Shown here one piece after another: positions 45,653-55,836 of a stretch of DNA of 64,000 nt; position 1 is the stretch's first letter, and the number at the start of each line of letters is the position of its first letter. The position numbers and the translations under genes are program-made. The notes beneath the pieces are model-generated. The model was not told where the DNA came from, made no database searches, and saw nothing but the letters and a program-made list of their open reading frames with translations. Origin of the DNA: Mesoflavibacter sp. (GTDB lineage Bacteria > Pseudomonadota > Alphaproteobacteria > UBA8366 > Aestuariispiraceae); contig CP051228.1 in assembly GCA_017792345.1 (NCBI GenBank), positions 3,254,148-3,318,147 on the forward strand. Direction: 5' to 3'.

Positions 45653-45862
45653 AGTATCGACTTTCCGTCGGCGCAGAGGTGACGACCCAATTTTTAACGT
45701 GGCGGGTACGATCGAAACAACGGACGAAGGCTATCGTTCGGCTTCCCGCCCTTCCCCGACATTTTAGGCCACTGCTCCGCGCACCCACAAGGCGCGTTGC
45801 GATACTCGTTTATAGGGAAGTTGGTGAGGTATCATAATATTTCTTGCGATCTAAAGGGGGCA

Positions 45863-45879
45863 AATCTATCTTATAGATT
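45863..45879. promoter_or_regulatory. AATCTAT-CTT-ATAGATT palindrome before PAS gene
   Basis: Seven-base perfect arms, 21 bases before the ATG at 45900, in AT-rich promoter-like sequence. The 247-nt gap before it shows no gene. Confidence 0.4.
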
Positions 45880-45899
45880 GTTAGAAATGAGAAAAATCC

Positions 45900-46427
45900 A
45901 TGAACTTGCCGCTTAGGTTGTGTGAGGTGATGGGGGACCTTCGTTCCGACTACGGACTGTCCGACATGGAGCAGCCTTTGCTTCGGGAGGTCTTCGAAAT
46001 CTGGTGCGGTCTGCGCAGCGGCCGCCGGATACCGCGGGTGCAAGCGCTCGATCCGGTCCATTTCCTGCGGTTCAGCGCCAATCTGGTCGTCTGTGACGTT
46101 CTGGATGACGGCGATGTCGAATTCCGCATCGCAGGGGAATCCGTTACATCGGCACGTGGCGCGTCTTTGCGCGGGGTCAGGGTCCTTACGGTTCAGCAGG
46201 AACGCGGACGAAACCTCTCCACCCAACAATACCTGGATGCCGCGCAACTCGCTGTTCCGACCTATTATGACGGTCCCTCCCACATGTTTGGGAAGGCCTA
46301 TCTGCGGTGCCAGCGAATTCTACTGCCTTTCGTGGATGAAAGCGGTGCGTGCCGGAAAATTCTGGGCGTGTTGGTTTTCGGGGCGCATCCGCCCCGCGAT
46401 ACGGGCTGGGTGGCAAGTATCCTATAA
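45900..46427 (+). CDS. PAS_5-type protein (second copy)
   Basis: A 175-residue protein of the same PAS-like group as the 37664 gene: EIWCGLRSGRRIPRVQALDPVHFLRFSANLVVCDVLDDGDVEFRIAGESVTSARGASLRGV, then PTYYDGPSHMFGKAYLRCQRILLPFVDESG. It probably senses a small ligand or redox state; no output domain. Confidence 0.75.
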   Translation: MNLPLRLCEVMGDLRSDYGLSDMEQPLLREVFEIWCGLRSGRRIPRVQALDPVHFLRFSANLVVCDVLDDGDVEFRIAGESVTSARGASLRGVRVLTVQQERGRNLSTQQYLDAAQLAVPTYYDGPSHMFGKAYLRCQRILLPFVDESGACRKILGVLVFGAHPPRDTGWVASIL

Positions 46428-46453
46428 GGGATCGGGACCGGGGGCCGGGCGGG

Positions 46454-49400
46454 TCAGTTGCCGTGCTGTTCGTTGGTCGGGTCCTTGGCGCTATCGGTCT
46501 CCTGAGGCACGCCGCCGCCTTCGAAGACTTTCCTGAGGAAGCCCGGCGCGATTACCGACAACGGATTGACCGACACGCTGGGATCTTCCATCGGTCCGCT
46601 CATCGAATAGGCCGCACCGATCAATCCGTCGCCCACCAGCATGTCGATCAGCGGAATCTGCCCAAACGTTTGCGAAAAAATGCCGGATACGGCGACATCG
46701 CCGTTCAGTTTCAACGTATCCTGAAGCCGGTCGACGGTGCCCTGAAAGGTGATGCCGATGGAACTGCCCCGTGCCGCGCCATCGGAGATCTCGATGGTCT
46801 CATCGGAGACGCTGAAATCCGCGGACAGCGAATTGAAATCGATCCCATCGCCGCTCAACGCCGACAGAATGCCGGTTACGGAAATCACCTCCAGCAGCTT
46901 CGCCAATCTGGGTGCTTCACGAACCCGGAAGTCGCGAATGTCGATATGACCGCGCAATGGGGCGTCGGGGCCGTCGCTGAAACCTTGAATCTGCAGGGTG
47001 CCACCTTCCAGTCGCCCAGTCAGGTCAGCCACCGCCAGGGCTAGGCCGGTGTCCTCGGCCAGCACGTTGAGATTCTTGCCACCCCGCTCGTTCGGGACAT
47101 AGTCCACGTCGATCCTGCGTCCGTCCCCGACGAAGCCGGACAGGGACAACAGGTCGATGCGCTCTCCGCTGGCATTGATGGCCAGGGTGGCGTCGCTCAC
47201 ATGCCGGTCCGGTCCCGCCGTCATCCGCTGAAAGCGCCCGGTCAGCGCGATCTTGGGTGACAGGACCTCCACCTCCGAAGCGTCCACATCCTCCTCTTCT
47301 GCCAGAAAAGGTGCGACGTCGAGTTGCGGCCCCGCCAGATCGATCCGGTAGGTATCGCCGGTATTCTGGACGGTCCCGGACACATCGGTGTCCCCAAGTT
47401 TCAATCGCTTGATCCGTGCTGCCGCGATATCGCCCAATCCCGTCACCAGATCGACGCTGCCTTCGATCCGATGGTCGGTCTTGCCGTCCAGGATGACATT
47501 CTCGATCCGGGCGCTGCCGTCCGGCATGAAAACCGCCTGCAGGAACAAGTCGCTGGGCAGGCCACTTTCCTTTGTCCAGCCAAGGGGCGGTATCGCCAGT
47601 ACCGCTTCGGACAGATTGGCGGTCAGGGCGAGACTGCTGCTGCCGGACCGGTATTCGGCATAATTGACACCGATGCCGACGCGACCGCTGGCATAATCAC
47701 CGACGGTCAGGCCGAACCGGCCCAATGCGTCGATATCGGTGATGCTTGTGACCGACAGGTAGCGAAGCCGTTCGCCGACGTCGCTGAAATTCTCTCTCCA
47801 GACGGCGGAGGCGGGGATGCCATCGACCGTTACATTGCCGGTCACATCCATTCGACCGGGCCGCAAGACCAGATTGGCCTCCTCCGCGGCGATGGTCGCA
47901 TCCAGATCGGCGCGGTACATGGATAGGCCGGTGACCAGGGCGTCGGCTTCGTACTCGATCTCATCCGTATTCAAGTCTTCCAGAAGCGGGAAGCGGAACC
48001 GGACCTGGGTTCTGGCCTGACCGGTGATGCCGCCGGTCTCCAAGCCAATCTTGGAGATGTAGTTGAACGGGTCGGTGTCGAGCAGCGTCAGCGCCGTCTG
48101 AAGCGGCGTGTCGATGTTCAACGCGATGTCGATCTTTTCCTTGCCGATGTCGAGGTCGGTGATTTCGATCCGGCCACCGGTCAGGCGGGCATCGTTGACC
48201 GTGCCGCGTTCGACATCGATATCGAAACGCGACGGGCCGAAGGTCGCGAATCCGTCGACGCCGACCACCGGTTCCAGCGGGCGCAGATAATGGACGTCGG
48301 CGTCGTTCAGCCGAATGCTGCCGGACAGGTTTTCCAGAACCAATTGGTCAGGATCGTAGCCGGGCAGGCTGGCGGTCAGGGCGATCCCTGCTTGGGGCAC
48401 GTCGCCCTTCGGAATGTTCTCCAGAACCCATTCACGCGGGTTAGGCGCCAGTTCCGCCGGCCAGAATTCCGGCAATTGCCCCATCTCCAGATCCAGGGCC
48501 AGCCCATTGATCGCAATATTCGCGCCGGTCTCAGTCGGGGTCAGAATTCCGCTGGCCGTGATCGACGGTTTGTCGAAATCCAGGAAAAGCTCCTCCACAA
48601 CGACCGGATCGTCGGGGCCGCCGGTGCGGGCGGACAAGCGTCCGCGCTTCAGCGGCGGCAGGGCGAATGCGTCGGGGATGGCGATCCGGCCTTCGCCGAT
48701 GGTCATTGTCAGCGTGCTGGACTGCAATTGACCGTCCGGCGTCAGGCTGAAGTTCAGAACACCGTCCAGCGTAACGTCCGCTCCGGACAGCATGCCGAGA
48801 GCCGGCGCCGTCTGGGCTGCGTCGCGAGGGGCGACATCGGAGAACGTGAGCGTGCCGGACAGAATCTCGGCGAACTCCGTCTCTTCCGGCGCCGACGTCG
48901 TTAGGGTGAAAGACCCGATTGTCGAGGTCAGATCGGCGCTCGCCGCCAGCGGCGTGCCGTTCGGCGCGATGTCCGCTGTCAAGGAACCGCTGATCGGGAC
49001 GCGGGGCAGATAGGATACCGCCGTTTCCGCGTCATAGAGACCGCCCAGCCAAACCGCCGTGTCGAACGCGTCGAATTCCGCCTCGATCTTGGCTTCCGGA
49101 AGGGTGTCTCCGATCTCGGCGCTGGCCTTGATGCCGCCGGCCGCGCTGGTCAGGTCCGCACTGACCCGCTTCAGCTTCCCTTGCAGGTCGAAGGACGCGC
49201 CGGCTTCGCCGCTGATTGTCAGATCCGGCAGATAGAAGACCAGATCCGGCATGTAACGGATCGGCAAATTCGTGTCCAAGGTATCGAAGGCGACCGTCAC
49301 ATCGATCCGGTCTGCGCCGGGATCGGCGAAGAGAGAGGCGCCGATGAGCGCGTTTTCGGTCGGGGTTTCCAGCGACCCGACCAGACGGGCGTCGAGACCA

Positions 49401-50095
49401 TTGTCGGATCGCACGAAATCCAAACCCGCGCTATGCAGCCAAAGCGTTTCACCCAATGCGCGGTCGATGATGCGGATCTCTGCCTGAACCATGCTGAACC
49501 GCTGCAACCCGCCCAGCAGGGAATTTTCGCTGACGCCCGATGTCAGGGCATCCAGAACCGATTGCGGCAGCAAGGCGTCTTCGTCCGGCGACGGAACCGG
49601 CATCCATGCCGCGTCGGGGCGTTCGGCCGGGGTAGGCGCATCCCCTTCGCTATCGGTCACGCCGGGCAGATCGCCCACGGCCAGGGCGATGCGGCCGTCC
49701 GGATCACGCACAAGGGTCAGGGAAGGGCGCAACAGTTCCAGTGTCGTCAGACGAACCTCGCCGCCCATCAATGCCTTGAAGGACAGTCCGACCGAAACTT
49801 CCTGCAAGACCGCGAGGGTCGGCTTGTCCGGCTCTTGGACGCGGACATTGCTGGCGACGACGTCAACCGCGCGGTCCCATCCGCCCCAAACGATCTTGGT
49901 ATCTTCAACGGACACTTTATAGGGGCCGCTGCCGTCATTCAGCGCCTCTTCCAGAATCGGCGTCAGTGCCGATACGGAAACCGGGCCGGTCGACAGCGCA
50001 TAGATTCCTGCGCCGACCAGCAGCACCAGCCCCAGGACCAGGGCGGCGACCGCTTCCAAGACGATCCGCAAGGTGCGTCTGTTCATCTTGGCCAT
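46454..50095 (-). CDS. AsmA/YhdP-like large periplasmic-bridge protein (DUF3971)
   Basis: A 1213-residue membrane-anchored protein. One N-terminal TM (IVLEAVAALVLGLVLLVGAGIYAL), then a very long beta-rich periplasmic body with repeated beta-taco segments (VRLTTLELLRPSLTLVRDPDGRIAL, DRALGETLWLHSAGLDFV, and later FRVREAPRLAKLLEVISVTGILSAL, typical of the AsmA-C end). YhdP, TamB and YdbH of this superfamily carry phospholipids between membranes. The C-terminal tail is polar (VFEGGGVPQETDSAKDPTNEQHGN). Divergent from glnE with a short 92-nt gap. Confidence 0.85.
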   Translation of the reverse strand: MAKMNRRTLRIVLEAVAALVLGLVLLVGAGIYALSTGPVSVSALTPILEEALNDGSGPYKVSVEDTKIVWGGWDRAVDVVASNVRVQEPDKPTLAVLQEVSVGLSFKALMGGEVRLTTLELLRPSLTLVRDPDGRIALAVGDLPGVTDSEGDAPTPAERPDAAWMPVPSPDEDALLPQSVLDALTSGVSENSLLGGLQRFSMVQAEIRIIDRALGETLWLHSAGLDFVRSDNGLDARLVGSLETPTENALIGASLFADPGADRIDVTVAFDTLDTNLPIRYMPDLVFYLPDLTISGEAGASFDLQGKLKRVSADLTSAAGGIKASAEIGDTLPEAKIEAEFDAFDTAVWLGGLYDAETAVSYLPRVPISGSLTADIAPNGTPLAASADLTSTIGSFTLTTSAPEETEFAEILSGTLTFSDVAPRDAAQTAPALGMLSGADVTLDGVLNFSLTPDGQLQSSTLTMTIGEGRIAIPDAFALPPLKRGRLSARTGGPDDPVVVEELFLDFDKPSITASGILTPTETGANIAINGLALDLEMGQLPEFWPAELAPNPREWVLENIPKGDVPQAGIALTASLPGYDPDQLVLENLSGSIRLNDADVHYLRPLEPVVGVDGFATFGPSRFDIDVERGTVNDARLTGGRIEITDLDIGKEKIDIALNIDTPLQTALTLLDTDPFNYISKIGLETGGITGQARTQVRFRFPLLEDLNTDEIEYEADALVTGLSMYRADLDATIAAEEANLVLRPGRMDVTGNVTVDGIPASAVWRENFSDVGERLRYLSVTSITDIDALGRFGLTVGDYASGRVGIGVNYAEYRSGSSSLALTANLSEAVLAIPPLGWTKESGLPSDLFLQAVFMPDGSARIENVILDGKTDHRIEGSVDLVTGLGDIAAARIKRLKLGDTDVSGTVQNTGDTYRIDLAGPQLDVAPFLAEEEDVDASEVEVLSPKIALTGRFQRMTAGPDRHVSDATLAINASGERIDLLSLSGFVGDGRRIDVDYVPNERGGKNLNVLAEDTGLALAVADLTGRLEGGTLQIQGFSDGPDAPLRGHIDIRDFRVREAPRLAKLLEVISVTGILSALSGDGIDFNSLSADFSVSDETIEISDGAARGSSIGITFQGTVDRLQDTLKLNGDVAVSGIFSQTFGQIPLIDMLVGDGLIGAAYSMSGPMEDPSVSVNPLSVIAPGFLRKVFEGGGVPQETDSAKDPTNEQHGN

Positions 50096-50187
50096 TAAGC
50101 TTGAACGCTCTTCTGCTCTGCTCTGATCGGATTGACCATCATAGACGCTTCGCGCAGGTTTGAAATCTTCGGCAAGGGAAGATTTCC

Positions 50188-53136
50188 GTGATGCGCAGTT
50201 TACCCATTCTAGACAGTTTTGACCCGTCCCGCTTTCCCGTACCGGCAGATGCGCCGGCGCCCGATCTACCGATCGAATTCAACGCACAGGGAACGTCCGA
50301 CACCGCTAGGACGTTCCATGAGAACGAATCCGTCGCCCATTTTTTGCGCTTTGTATGCTGTCACAGCGGGTTCCTGTCGACCTTGATACGGCGTGAGCCC
50401 GAGACTTTGGCGGCGGTCCTGACCGAAGGGCCGGATTCGGTGATGGCGCATTGCTTGTCGGCCCTTCCGGATTTGGACCGGGAGGATTTGGACGAGAAGG
50501 AATTCATGCGCGGTTTGCGCCGGGCCAAACGTCAGGTCGCGCTGACGGTCGCTGTCGCGGATCTGTTGTCGCTCTGGCCGCTGGAACGGATCACCGGCGC
50601 CTTGTCGGACTTGGCGGAAAGCGCGCTGGAACGGTCGGCCCGGCGCGCGTTGCGGCAATGGCGCGGCGCGCCGGGCACGGACGGGTTCACCATCCTGGGG
50701 ATGGGCAAGTTCGGATCGCGAGAGTTGAACTACTCGTCGGATATCGATCTGATCGTTTTGTACGATACGGAGAGATTGGCGGCGGATGATCCGGACCGCC
50801 TGCGCCAGGATATGGTGCGGGTGACGCGCCAGATCATGCGGTTCATGGACGAACGAACGGGCGACGGTTACGTCTTTCGTACCGATTTGCGCTTGCGACC
50901 GGATCCCAGCGCGACCCCGCTGGCGCTCAGCGTCCGGGCGGCGGAGAGCTACTACGAAAGCGTGGGTCAGAATTGGGAACGCGCTGCCATGATCAAGGCG
51001 CGGCCCGTGGCCGGCGACCAGGCGCTGGGAATGGAGTTTCTGACCCATATCCGGCCCTTCATCTGGCGAAAGTACCTGGATTTTGCGGCGATTCAGGACA
51101 TCCATTCGATCAAGCGCCAGATCAATGCCTATCGCGGCGGCGCATCCATCGCGATCGACGGGCACAATATCAAGATCGGTCGCGGCGGTATCCGTGAGAT
51201 CGAATTCTATGCCCAGACCCAGCAGTTGATCTGGGGCGGCCGGCAGCCGGACCTGCGGGTCAAGGCGACCTGCGCCGCGCTGGCACAGCTTGCCGCCCAC
51301 GGCCATGCCGATCCGACCGCCGTGCGCGACCTGACCATCGCCTACGAATTTCTGCGCCGCCTTGAACACCGGCTGCAGATGGTCGCGGACCAGCAGACGC
51401 AGACGGTGCCGGACACCGAAGACGACCTTGCCGCAATCGCGCGGTTCATGGGGTTTGCGGTCCCGGACGACTTCCGGGCGGCCCTGCGCGGCCATCTGGA
51501 AACCGTCGCCGGGCATTACGCGCGCCTGTTCGAGGAATCCCCGGATCTCGGCGGCGGCGGGTCGCTGGTTTTCACCGGCACGGAAGACGATCCGGACACG
51601 CTTCAGACGCTGGCCGATATGGGGTTTGCGCAGCCGTCCCATATCGCCGGGCGGATCCGGGTCTGGCATCATGGCCGCTACCGGGCGACGCGCAGCGAGC
51701 GTAGCCGCCAGATTTTGACCGAATTGATGCCGCGCCTGTTGCAGGCTTTCGCCGATACGGCCAATCCCGACGATGCCTTCCTGCGCTTCGACAGCTTCCT
51801 GTCTGGGTTGCCGTCCGGGGTTCAGCTTTTCTCGCTGTTCCAGATGCATCCGACCTTGCTGGATCTGCTGTCGGAGATCTTGGGCAGCGCGCCGCGCTTG
51901 GCCGAGGTACTGGCGCGCAAGCCGATATTGCTCGATTCCGTGATCAGCGAAGATTTCTACGAACCGCTGCCGAAGGAGACCGGCCCGGACGAGGAACTTT
52001 CGGCGGCGCTGGGCCTGGCCCAGGATTTCCAGGACGTCTTGGATGCCGTCCGGCGCTGGGCAAACGACCGCAAATTCCGCGTCGGGGTGCATTTTCTGCG
52101 TGGGCTGGCGGATGGTGACCATGTCGGCCCAGCGCTCAGCGCTGTGGCAGAGGCGGCCCTGGCGGCGATCCTGCCGGCGGCGGAGGCCGAATTTGCGGAA
52201 CTGCATGGCCGGGTGCCCGGCGCCGATCTGGCGGTCGTCGCCTTCGGCAAGTTGGGCGGCGGGGAACTGCTGCCGCTGTCCGATCTGGACCTCGTCTTCG
52301 TCTATGATCCCGACCCGGATGTGGCGGAGTCTGACGGACCCAAACCGATCGGCCCGCAGGTCTATTTTCTGCGCCTTTGCCAGCGGCTTGTGACGGCGAT
52401 CACGACCGAGACCGGGGAGGGGAGGCTGTATGAAGTCGACGGCCGCCTGCGCCCTTCGGGGAATGCCGGTCCGCTAGCGACGCAGTTCGAAGGGTTCGAC
52501 AAATATTATCGTCTGCCGGACGGGGAAGCCTGGACCTGGGAGCATATGGCCCTGACCCGCGCCCGGACTGTCTATGGCGCGCCGGAACTGCGCAAACGGC
52601 TGGAAATGGCGATCCATGGCGCCCTGGTGCAGCGGCGCGACCCGGCGAAACTGTTCATCGATGTCGACGACATGCGCGAGCGGATCGCGCGGGAGTTTCC
52701 GCCGAACTCACCCTGGGACGTCAAGTATCGGCGCGGCGGGCTGGTGGATGTCGAATTCATCGCCCAGGCATTGCAACTTACCCATGCCGCGGACAACCCG
52801 GCGATCCTGTCGCCGAACACGGCATTGGCGTTGGAGAGGCTGCACGATGCGGGCTTCCTTCAAACCGCCGCATTCGAGGATCTGCGGTCGGCGCTGGCGC
52901 TCTGGCGCGGCTTGCAGGCGGCGATCCGGCTGACGGCGGCCTCTGGCAAGTTCGACGCGCAATCCGCGCCGGACGGTCAGAAGCGCGTCCTGGCCAGGAC
53001 GGCCGGCGTCGAGACATTCGACGGACTGACGCCGCTGATGGAACGTGCCGCCGACAAGGTCTCCGCCCATTATGCTGCGTTGATTGCGGAACCGGCCGCG
53101 CGGTACCGTGCCGCGCGGGACGCGGCGGAAGGTTGA
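50188..53136 (+). CDS. glnE: Bifunctional glutamine synthetase adenylyltransferase/adenylyl-removing enzyme
   Basis: A 982-residue enzyme that adenylylates and deadenylylates glutamine synthetase in nitrogen control. Two nucleotidyltransferase domains are visible, the first with GMGKFGSRELNYSSDIDLIVLYD (adenylyl removal, residues ~170-200) and the second with AFGKLGGGELLPLSDLDLVFVYD (residues ~680-710). LRGKAMIKARPVAGD-like NWERAAMIKARPVAGD and WEHMALTRARTVYG are the conserved strands of each half. ATG start at 50188; the ORF fills the full family length. Confidence 0.96.
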   Translation: MMRSLPILDSFDPSRFPVPADAPAPDLPIEFNAQGTSDTARTFHENESVAHFLRFVCCHSGFLSTLIRREPETLAAVLTEGPDSVMAHCLSALPDLDREDLDEKEFMRGLRRAKRQVALTVAVADLLSLWPLERITGALSDLAESALERSARRALRQWRGAPGTDGFTILGMGKFGSRELNYSSDIDLIVLYDTERLAADDPDRLRQDMVRVTRQIMRFMDERTGDGYVFRTDLRLRPDPSATPLALSVRAAESYYESVGQNWERAAMIKARPVAGDQALGMEFLTHIRPFIWRKYLDFAAIQDIHSIKRQINAYRGGASIAIDGHNIKIGRGGIREIEFYAQTQQLIWGGRQPDLRVKATCAALAQLAAHGHADPTAVRDLTIAYEFLRRLEHRLQMVADQQTQTVPDTEDDLAAIARFMGFAVPDDFRAALRGHLETVAGHYARLFEESPDLGGGGSLVFTGTEDDPDTLQTLADMGFAQPSHIAGRIRVWHHGRYRATRSERSRQILTELMPRLLQAFADTANPDDAFLRFDSFLSGLPSGVQLFSLFQMHPTLLDLLSEILGSAPRLAEVLARKPILLDSVISEDFYEPLPKETGPDEELSAALGLAQDFQDVLDAVRRWANDRKFRVGVHFLRGLADGDHVGPALSAVAEAALAAILPAAEAEFAELHGRVPGADLAVVAFGKLGGGELLPLSDLDLVFVYDPDPDVAESDGPKPIGPQVYFLRLCQRLVTAITTETGEGRLYEVDGRLRPSGNAGPLATQFEGFDKYYRLPDGEAWTWEHMALTRARTVYGAPELRKRLEMAIHGALVQRRDPAKLFIDVDDMRERIAREFPPNSPWDVKYRRGGLVDVEFIAQALQLTHAADNPAILSPNTALALERLHDAGFLQTAAFEDLRSALALWRGLQAAIRLTAASGKFDAQSAPDGQKRVLARTAGVETFDGLTPLMERAADKVSAHYAALIAEPAARYRAARDAAEG

Positions 53137-53140
53137 GCCT

Positions 53141-54043
53141 TCAGGGGACGAAATGTCCGTTGAACGCCGCCAAGGTTTGTTCCGGGTTTTCCTCTGCCAA
53201 GAAATGGCCGGCCTCGACGGCATGGCCGGTCGGATCGACCGCCTTGTTCCGCCAGGTATCCAGCACATCGTAATTGGCATGCATCGGGGCCTTCGCGCCC
53301 CATAGCACCAGAAACGGGCAGCCGACTCGCCGGTCCAGATCCGCCGCGTCATGTTCCAGGTCGATGGTTGCCGCCGCCCGGTAATCCTCGCAGGTCGCAT
53401 GGATTGTCTCGGGCCGGCCATAGGCCGCCTTGTATTCCGCCATGGCGCGGGGATCGAAGAAACCGGTCTCGCCGGCGCTCCAGCCGCCGAACTTCCGGTT
53501 CAGGTAGAAATCCGGGTCAGCGCCGATCAGGGTTTCCGGCAACGGCGCGGCCTGGGCCAGGAAGTACCAATGATAATAGGCATGGGCGACGGCATGGGTC
53601 GCCGTGTTGAACAGGGTATGGGTCGGGACGATGTCCAGCACCGCCGCACGCTCCACGGCATCCGGATGATCCAGGCAGAGCCGGTGCGTGACGCGGCCGC
53701 CACGGTCATGCCCCGCGACCTGGAAGGTCTTGTGCCCCAGCCCGGCCATCAGCGCGGCCATGTCGGCGGCCATGGCGCGTTTCGAATAGGGCAAGTGCTG
53801 CGGGTCCGTCGTCGGCTTGTCCGACGCGCCATAACCGCGCAGGTCGGGAACGACGACCGTGAAGTTCTCCGCCAGCACCGGGGCCAATTTGTGCCACATG
53901 GCGCCGGTCTGCGGATATCCGTGGATCAGAAGGAGTGGACGGCCCGATCCGCCAATGCGGACGTTCAGTTCCAATCCTTCGGCGTGGCTGTGGGTTAGGG
54001 TGATGCGGTCCTGGATAAATCCCGGAAACAGGTCGGTCGACAT
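53141..54043 (-). CDS. Alpha/beta hydrolase, fluoroacetate-dehalogenase type
   Basis: A 300-residue hydrolase. Seen: oxyanion HGYPQTG, nucleophile Asp113 in GHDRGGRV with R114 and R117, halide-pocket H158-W159 in YYHWYFLA, and catalytic His in EAGHFLAEENP. The D-R-x-x-R…H-W set matches that of characterised fluoroacetate dehalogenases with a constant offset of about three residues, and distinguishes it from epoxide hydrolases. Substrate not proven. Convergent with glnE, and overlaps nothing; next to an EamA transporter on the same strand. Confidence 0.85.
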   Translation of the reverse strand: MSTDLFPGFIQDRITLTHSHAEGLELNVRIGGSGRPLLLIHGYPQTGAMWHKLAPVLAENFTVVVPDLRGYGASDKPTTDPQHLPYSKRAMAADMAALMAGLGHKTFQVAGHDRGGRVTHRLCLDHPDAVERAAVLDIVPTHTLFNTATHAVAHAYYHWYFLAQAAPLPETLIGADPDFYLNRKFGGWSAGETGFFDPRAMAEYKAAYGRPETIHATCEDYRAAATIDLEHDAADLDRRVGCPFLVLWGAKAPMHANYDVLDTWRNKAVDPTGHAVEAGHFLAEENPEQTLAAFNGHFVP

Positions 54044-54056
54044 GGGCGGCGCTCCC

Positions 54057-55004
54057 TCAAGCGGTCTTCTTTTTACCCTTCGCGGTCGCCAACATCATGC
54101 CAGGCAGAACCAGCGCCGCGCCGATCCAATGATAGGGCTGCGGCGTCTCACCAAGCAACGCCCAGGCGAGCACGGCGTTGTAGATCGGCACCAGATACAT
54201 CAGAAGGCTGGACCGACCGGCGCCCAGAACCCGCTGCACATAGGCATAGACCTGATAGGCGCCGAAAGAGGCGACAAGGGCCAGAAGCGCGATCCAACCC
54301 GCCGTTTCCCAATTCCAGACCGGAACATTGCCGGTCGATGCCTCCCACAGCGTGAAAGGTGCCAGAATGATGACGCCGGCAAGGGTCGTCGCGCCGAACC
54401 GGGTGGAAAGGCCCATCTCGCTCGGCCGGTGGCGCAGGAGGACGCTGTAGACCGCCCAACCGATCATTGCCGCCAGAATCCACAGATCGCCGACCGTGAA
54501 GGCGAGGTTGACGAGCACATCCAGATCCGCCCGGCAAACAATCACGATCACGCCCAGAAGACTTAGTGTGATACCGGCGATCTGCAGTTTGCTGACGGTC
54601 TCGCCATAGAAGGCGGCTGCCAGCAGGATGATCAGAACCGGGGAGGCGGAATAGATCAGGCCGATATTCGTCGCCGACGTCGTGTCCGCGCCGATATAGA
54701 CGAAGGCGCCGCAAACGCCCATGCCGAGCGCGCCGAGGATCGCGAGATCTTTCCATTCGCGCAGCATGGCGCCGCGCCGGACCCACAATCGCGGACCGAC
54801 CAGCGGCAGGAGCAGCAGAAAGGTTGCGCCCCACCGCAGGAAGGAAAGGTGGACCGGCGGGATGAGATCGGCCGTCGCCTTTGCGACCAGAAGATTGGTG
54901 CAGAACAGGGCCGGGGCGACGAACAGCAGAATTCGGGCGAATTGATCTTCGCCGAAACCTGCAATTCGTGGGGAAGCGTCGGTAAGTTGGCCGGATTGAG
55001 ACAT
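54057..55004 (-). CDS. EamA/DMT-family transporter
   Basis: A 315-residue ten-helix exporter (LLFVAPALFCTNLLVAKA…, LLMYLVPIYNAVLAWALLGE). 14 bases separate it from the downstream hydrolase gene on the same strand, so they are likely one transcript; it could move the hydrolase's substrate or product. Confidence 0.9.
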   Translation of the reverse strand: MSQSGQLTDASPRIAGFGEDQFARILLFVAPALFCTNLLVAKATADLIPPVHLSFLRWGATFLLLLPLVGPRLWVRRGAMLREWKDLAILGALGMGVCGAFVYIGADTTSATNIGLIYSASPVLIILLAAAFYGETVSKLQIAGITLSLLGVIVIVCRADLDVLVNLAFTVGDLWILAAMIGWAVYSVLLRHRPSEMGLSTRFGATTLAGVIILAPFTLWEASTGNVPVWNWETAGWIALLALVASFGAYQVYAYVQRVLGAGRSSLLMYLVPIYNAVLAWALLGETPQPYHWIGAALVLPGMMLATAKGKKKTA

Positions 55005-55092
55005 AACCCGTTTGTACCGTCTTGCTGCACTGCGGTGTACAGGGCAGGGCGTCGGATTACCTGTGAATCATGATCACGAATTGGGAGGCCGA

Positions 55093-55833
55093 TCAGGCGA
55101 ACCGGTCCGGGTAGTCCGTAAAGATCGCTTCGCAGCCCCAGTCGAACAGCCGCGCGGCGTCTGCCGGGTCGTTGACCGTATAGACCCTGAAGGGGATTCC
55201 GGCATTCCTGAATTCCGCTGCCCGGGCTTCGGTCAGCTTCTTGACGCTGACATGGACCGCGGACGCTTCCAGGCGGTCCTGGTGGGCCTGCCAATCGTCC
55301 GGAATCTCCCACCACAGGATCGCCCGGTCGAGCTGCGGGGCGGCCTTCTGCGCTTCTTCCAGCGCTGCTAGGGAGAAGGACGACATGACCGGCGGCGGCA
55401 GGGTCGCCGGCCACAATTCGGCGGTCCGTTCCGCAACGATGCGGCCGGTGATGCGATCGTATCCGGAGGCTGGCTTGATCTCGACATTGCCGCCGAGCCC
55501 CAGTTGAGCCAAAGCCGCCACCGCCTCGTCAAAGGTCGGGACCGGAATCTTGGCGAAATCCGAGGAGAACCAGGAGCCCGCATCCAACCGCCGGATCGCC
55601 GCCAGGTTGGTTTCGGACACCAGGCCTGCGCCGTTCGTCGTCCGGTCCAACTCATCGTCGTGATGCAGGATCACGACTTCGTCCCTGGTCAACATACAGT
55701 CGAATTCGACCCAGCTGCAGCCCAGTTCCTTCGCTTTCCGGAACCCGGCGACGGTGTTCTCGGGCGCATGTCCCACGGCGCCGCGATGGCCGATGATGCG
55801 GGGAATGTGGGTGCGTTTGGCGGTTGAAGTCAT
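55093..55833 (-). CDS. ugpQ: Glycerophosphodiester phosphodiesterase
   Basis: A 246-residue TIM-barrel enzyme that releases glycerol-3-phosphate from glycerophosphodiesters. Catalytic His, Glu and Asp: IIGHRGAVGHAPENTVAGF, VEFDCMLTRDEVVILHHDDELDRTTNG, then ELKPASG-like VEIKPASGYD. Short bacterial GDPD (UgpQ-like). Lies three bases after the sulfatase stop on the same strand, so coupled to it. Confidence 0.93.
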   Translation of the reverse strand: MTSTAKRTHIPRIIGHRGAVGHAPENTVAGFRKAKELGCSWVEFDCMLTRDEVVILHHDDELDRTTNGAGLVSETNLAAIRRLDAGSWFSSDFAKIPVPTFDEAVAALAQLGLGGNVEIKPASGYDRITGRIVAERTAELWPATLPPPVMSSFSLAALEEAQKAAPQLDRAILWWEIPDDWQAHQDRLEASAVHVSVKKLTEARAAEFRNAGIPFRVYTVNDPADAARLFDWGCEAIFTDYPDRFA

Positions 55834-55836
55834 ACC

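Noticed and set aside
50266-52206. 646-codon open frame antisense to glnE
   Set aside because: Shadow of glnE, same reasoning.
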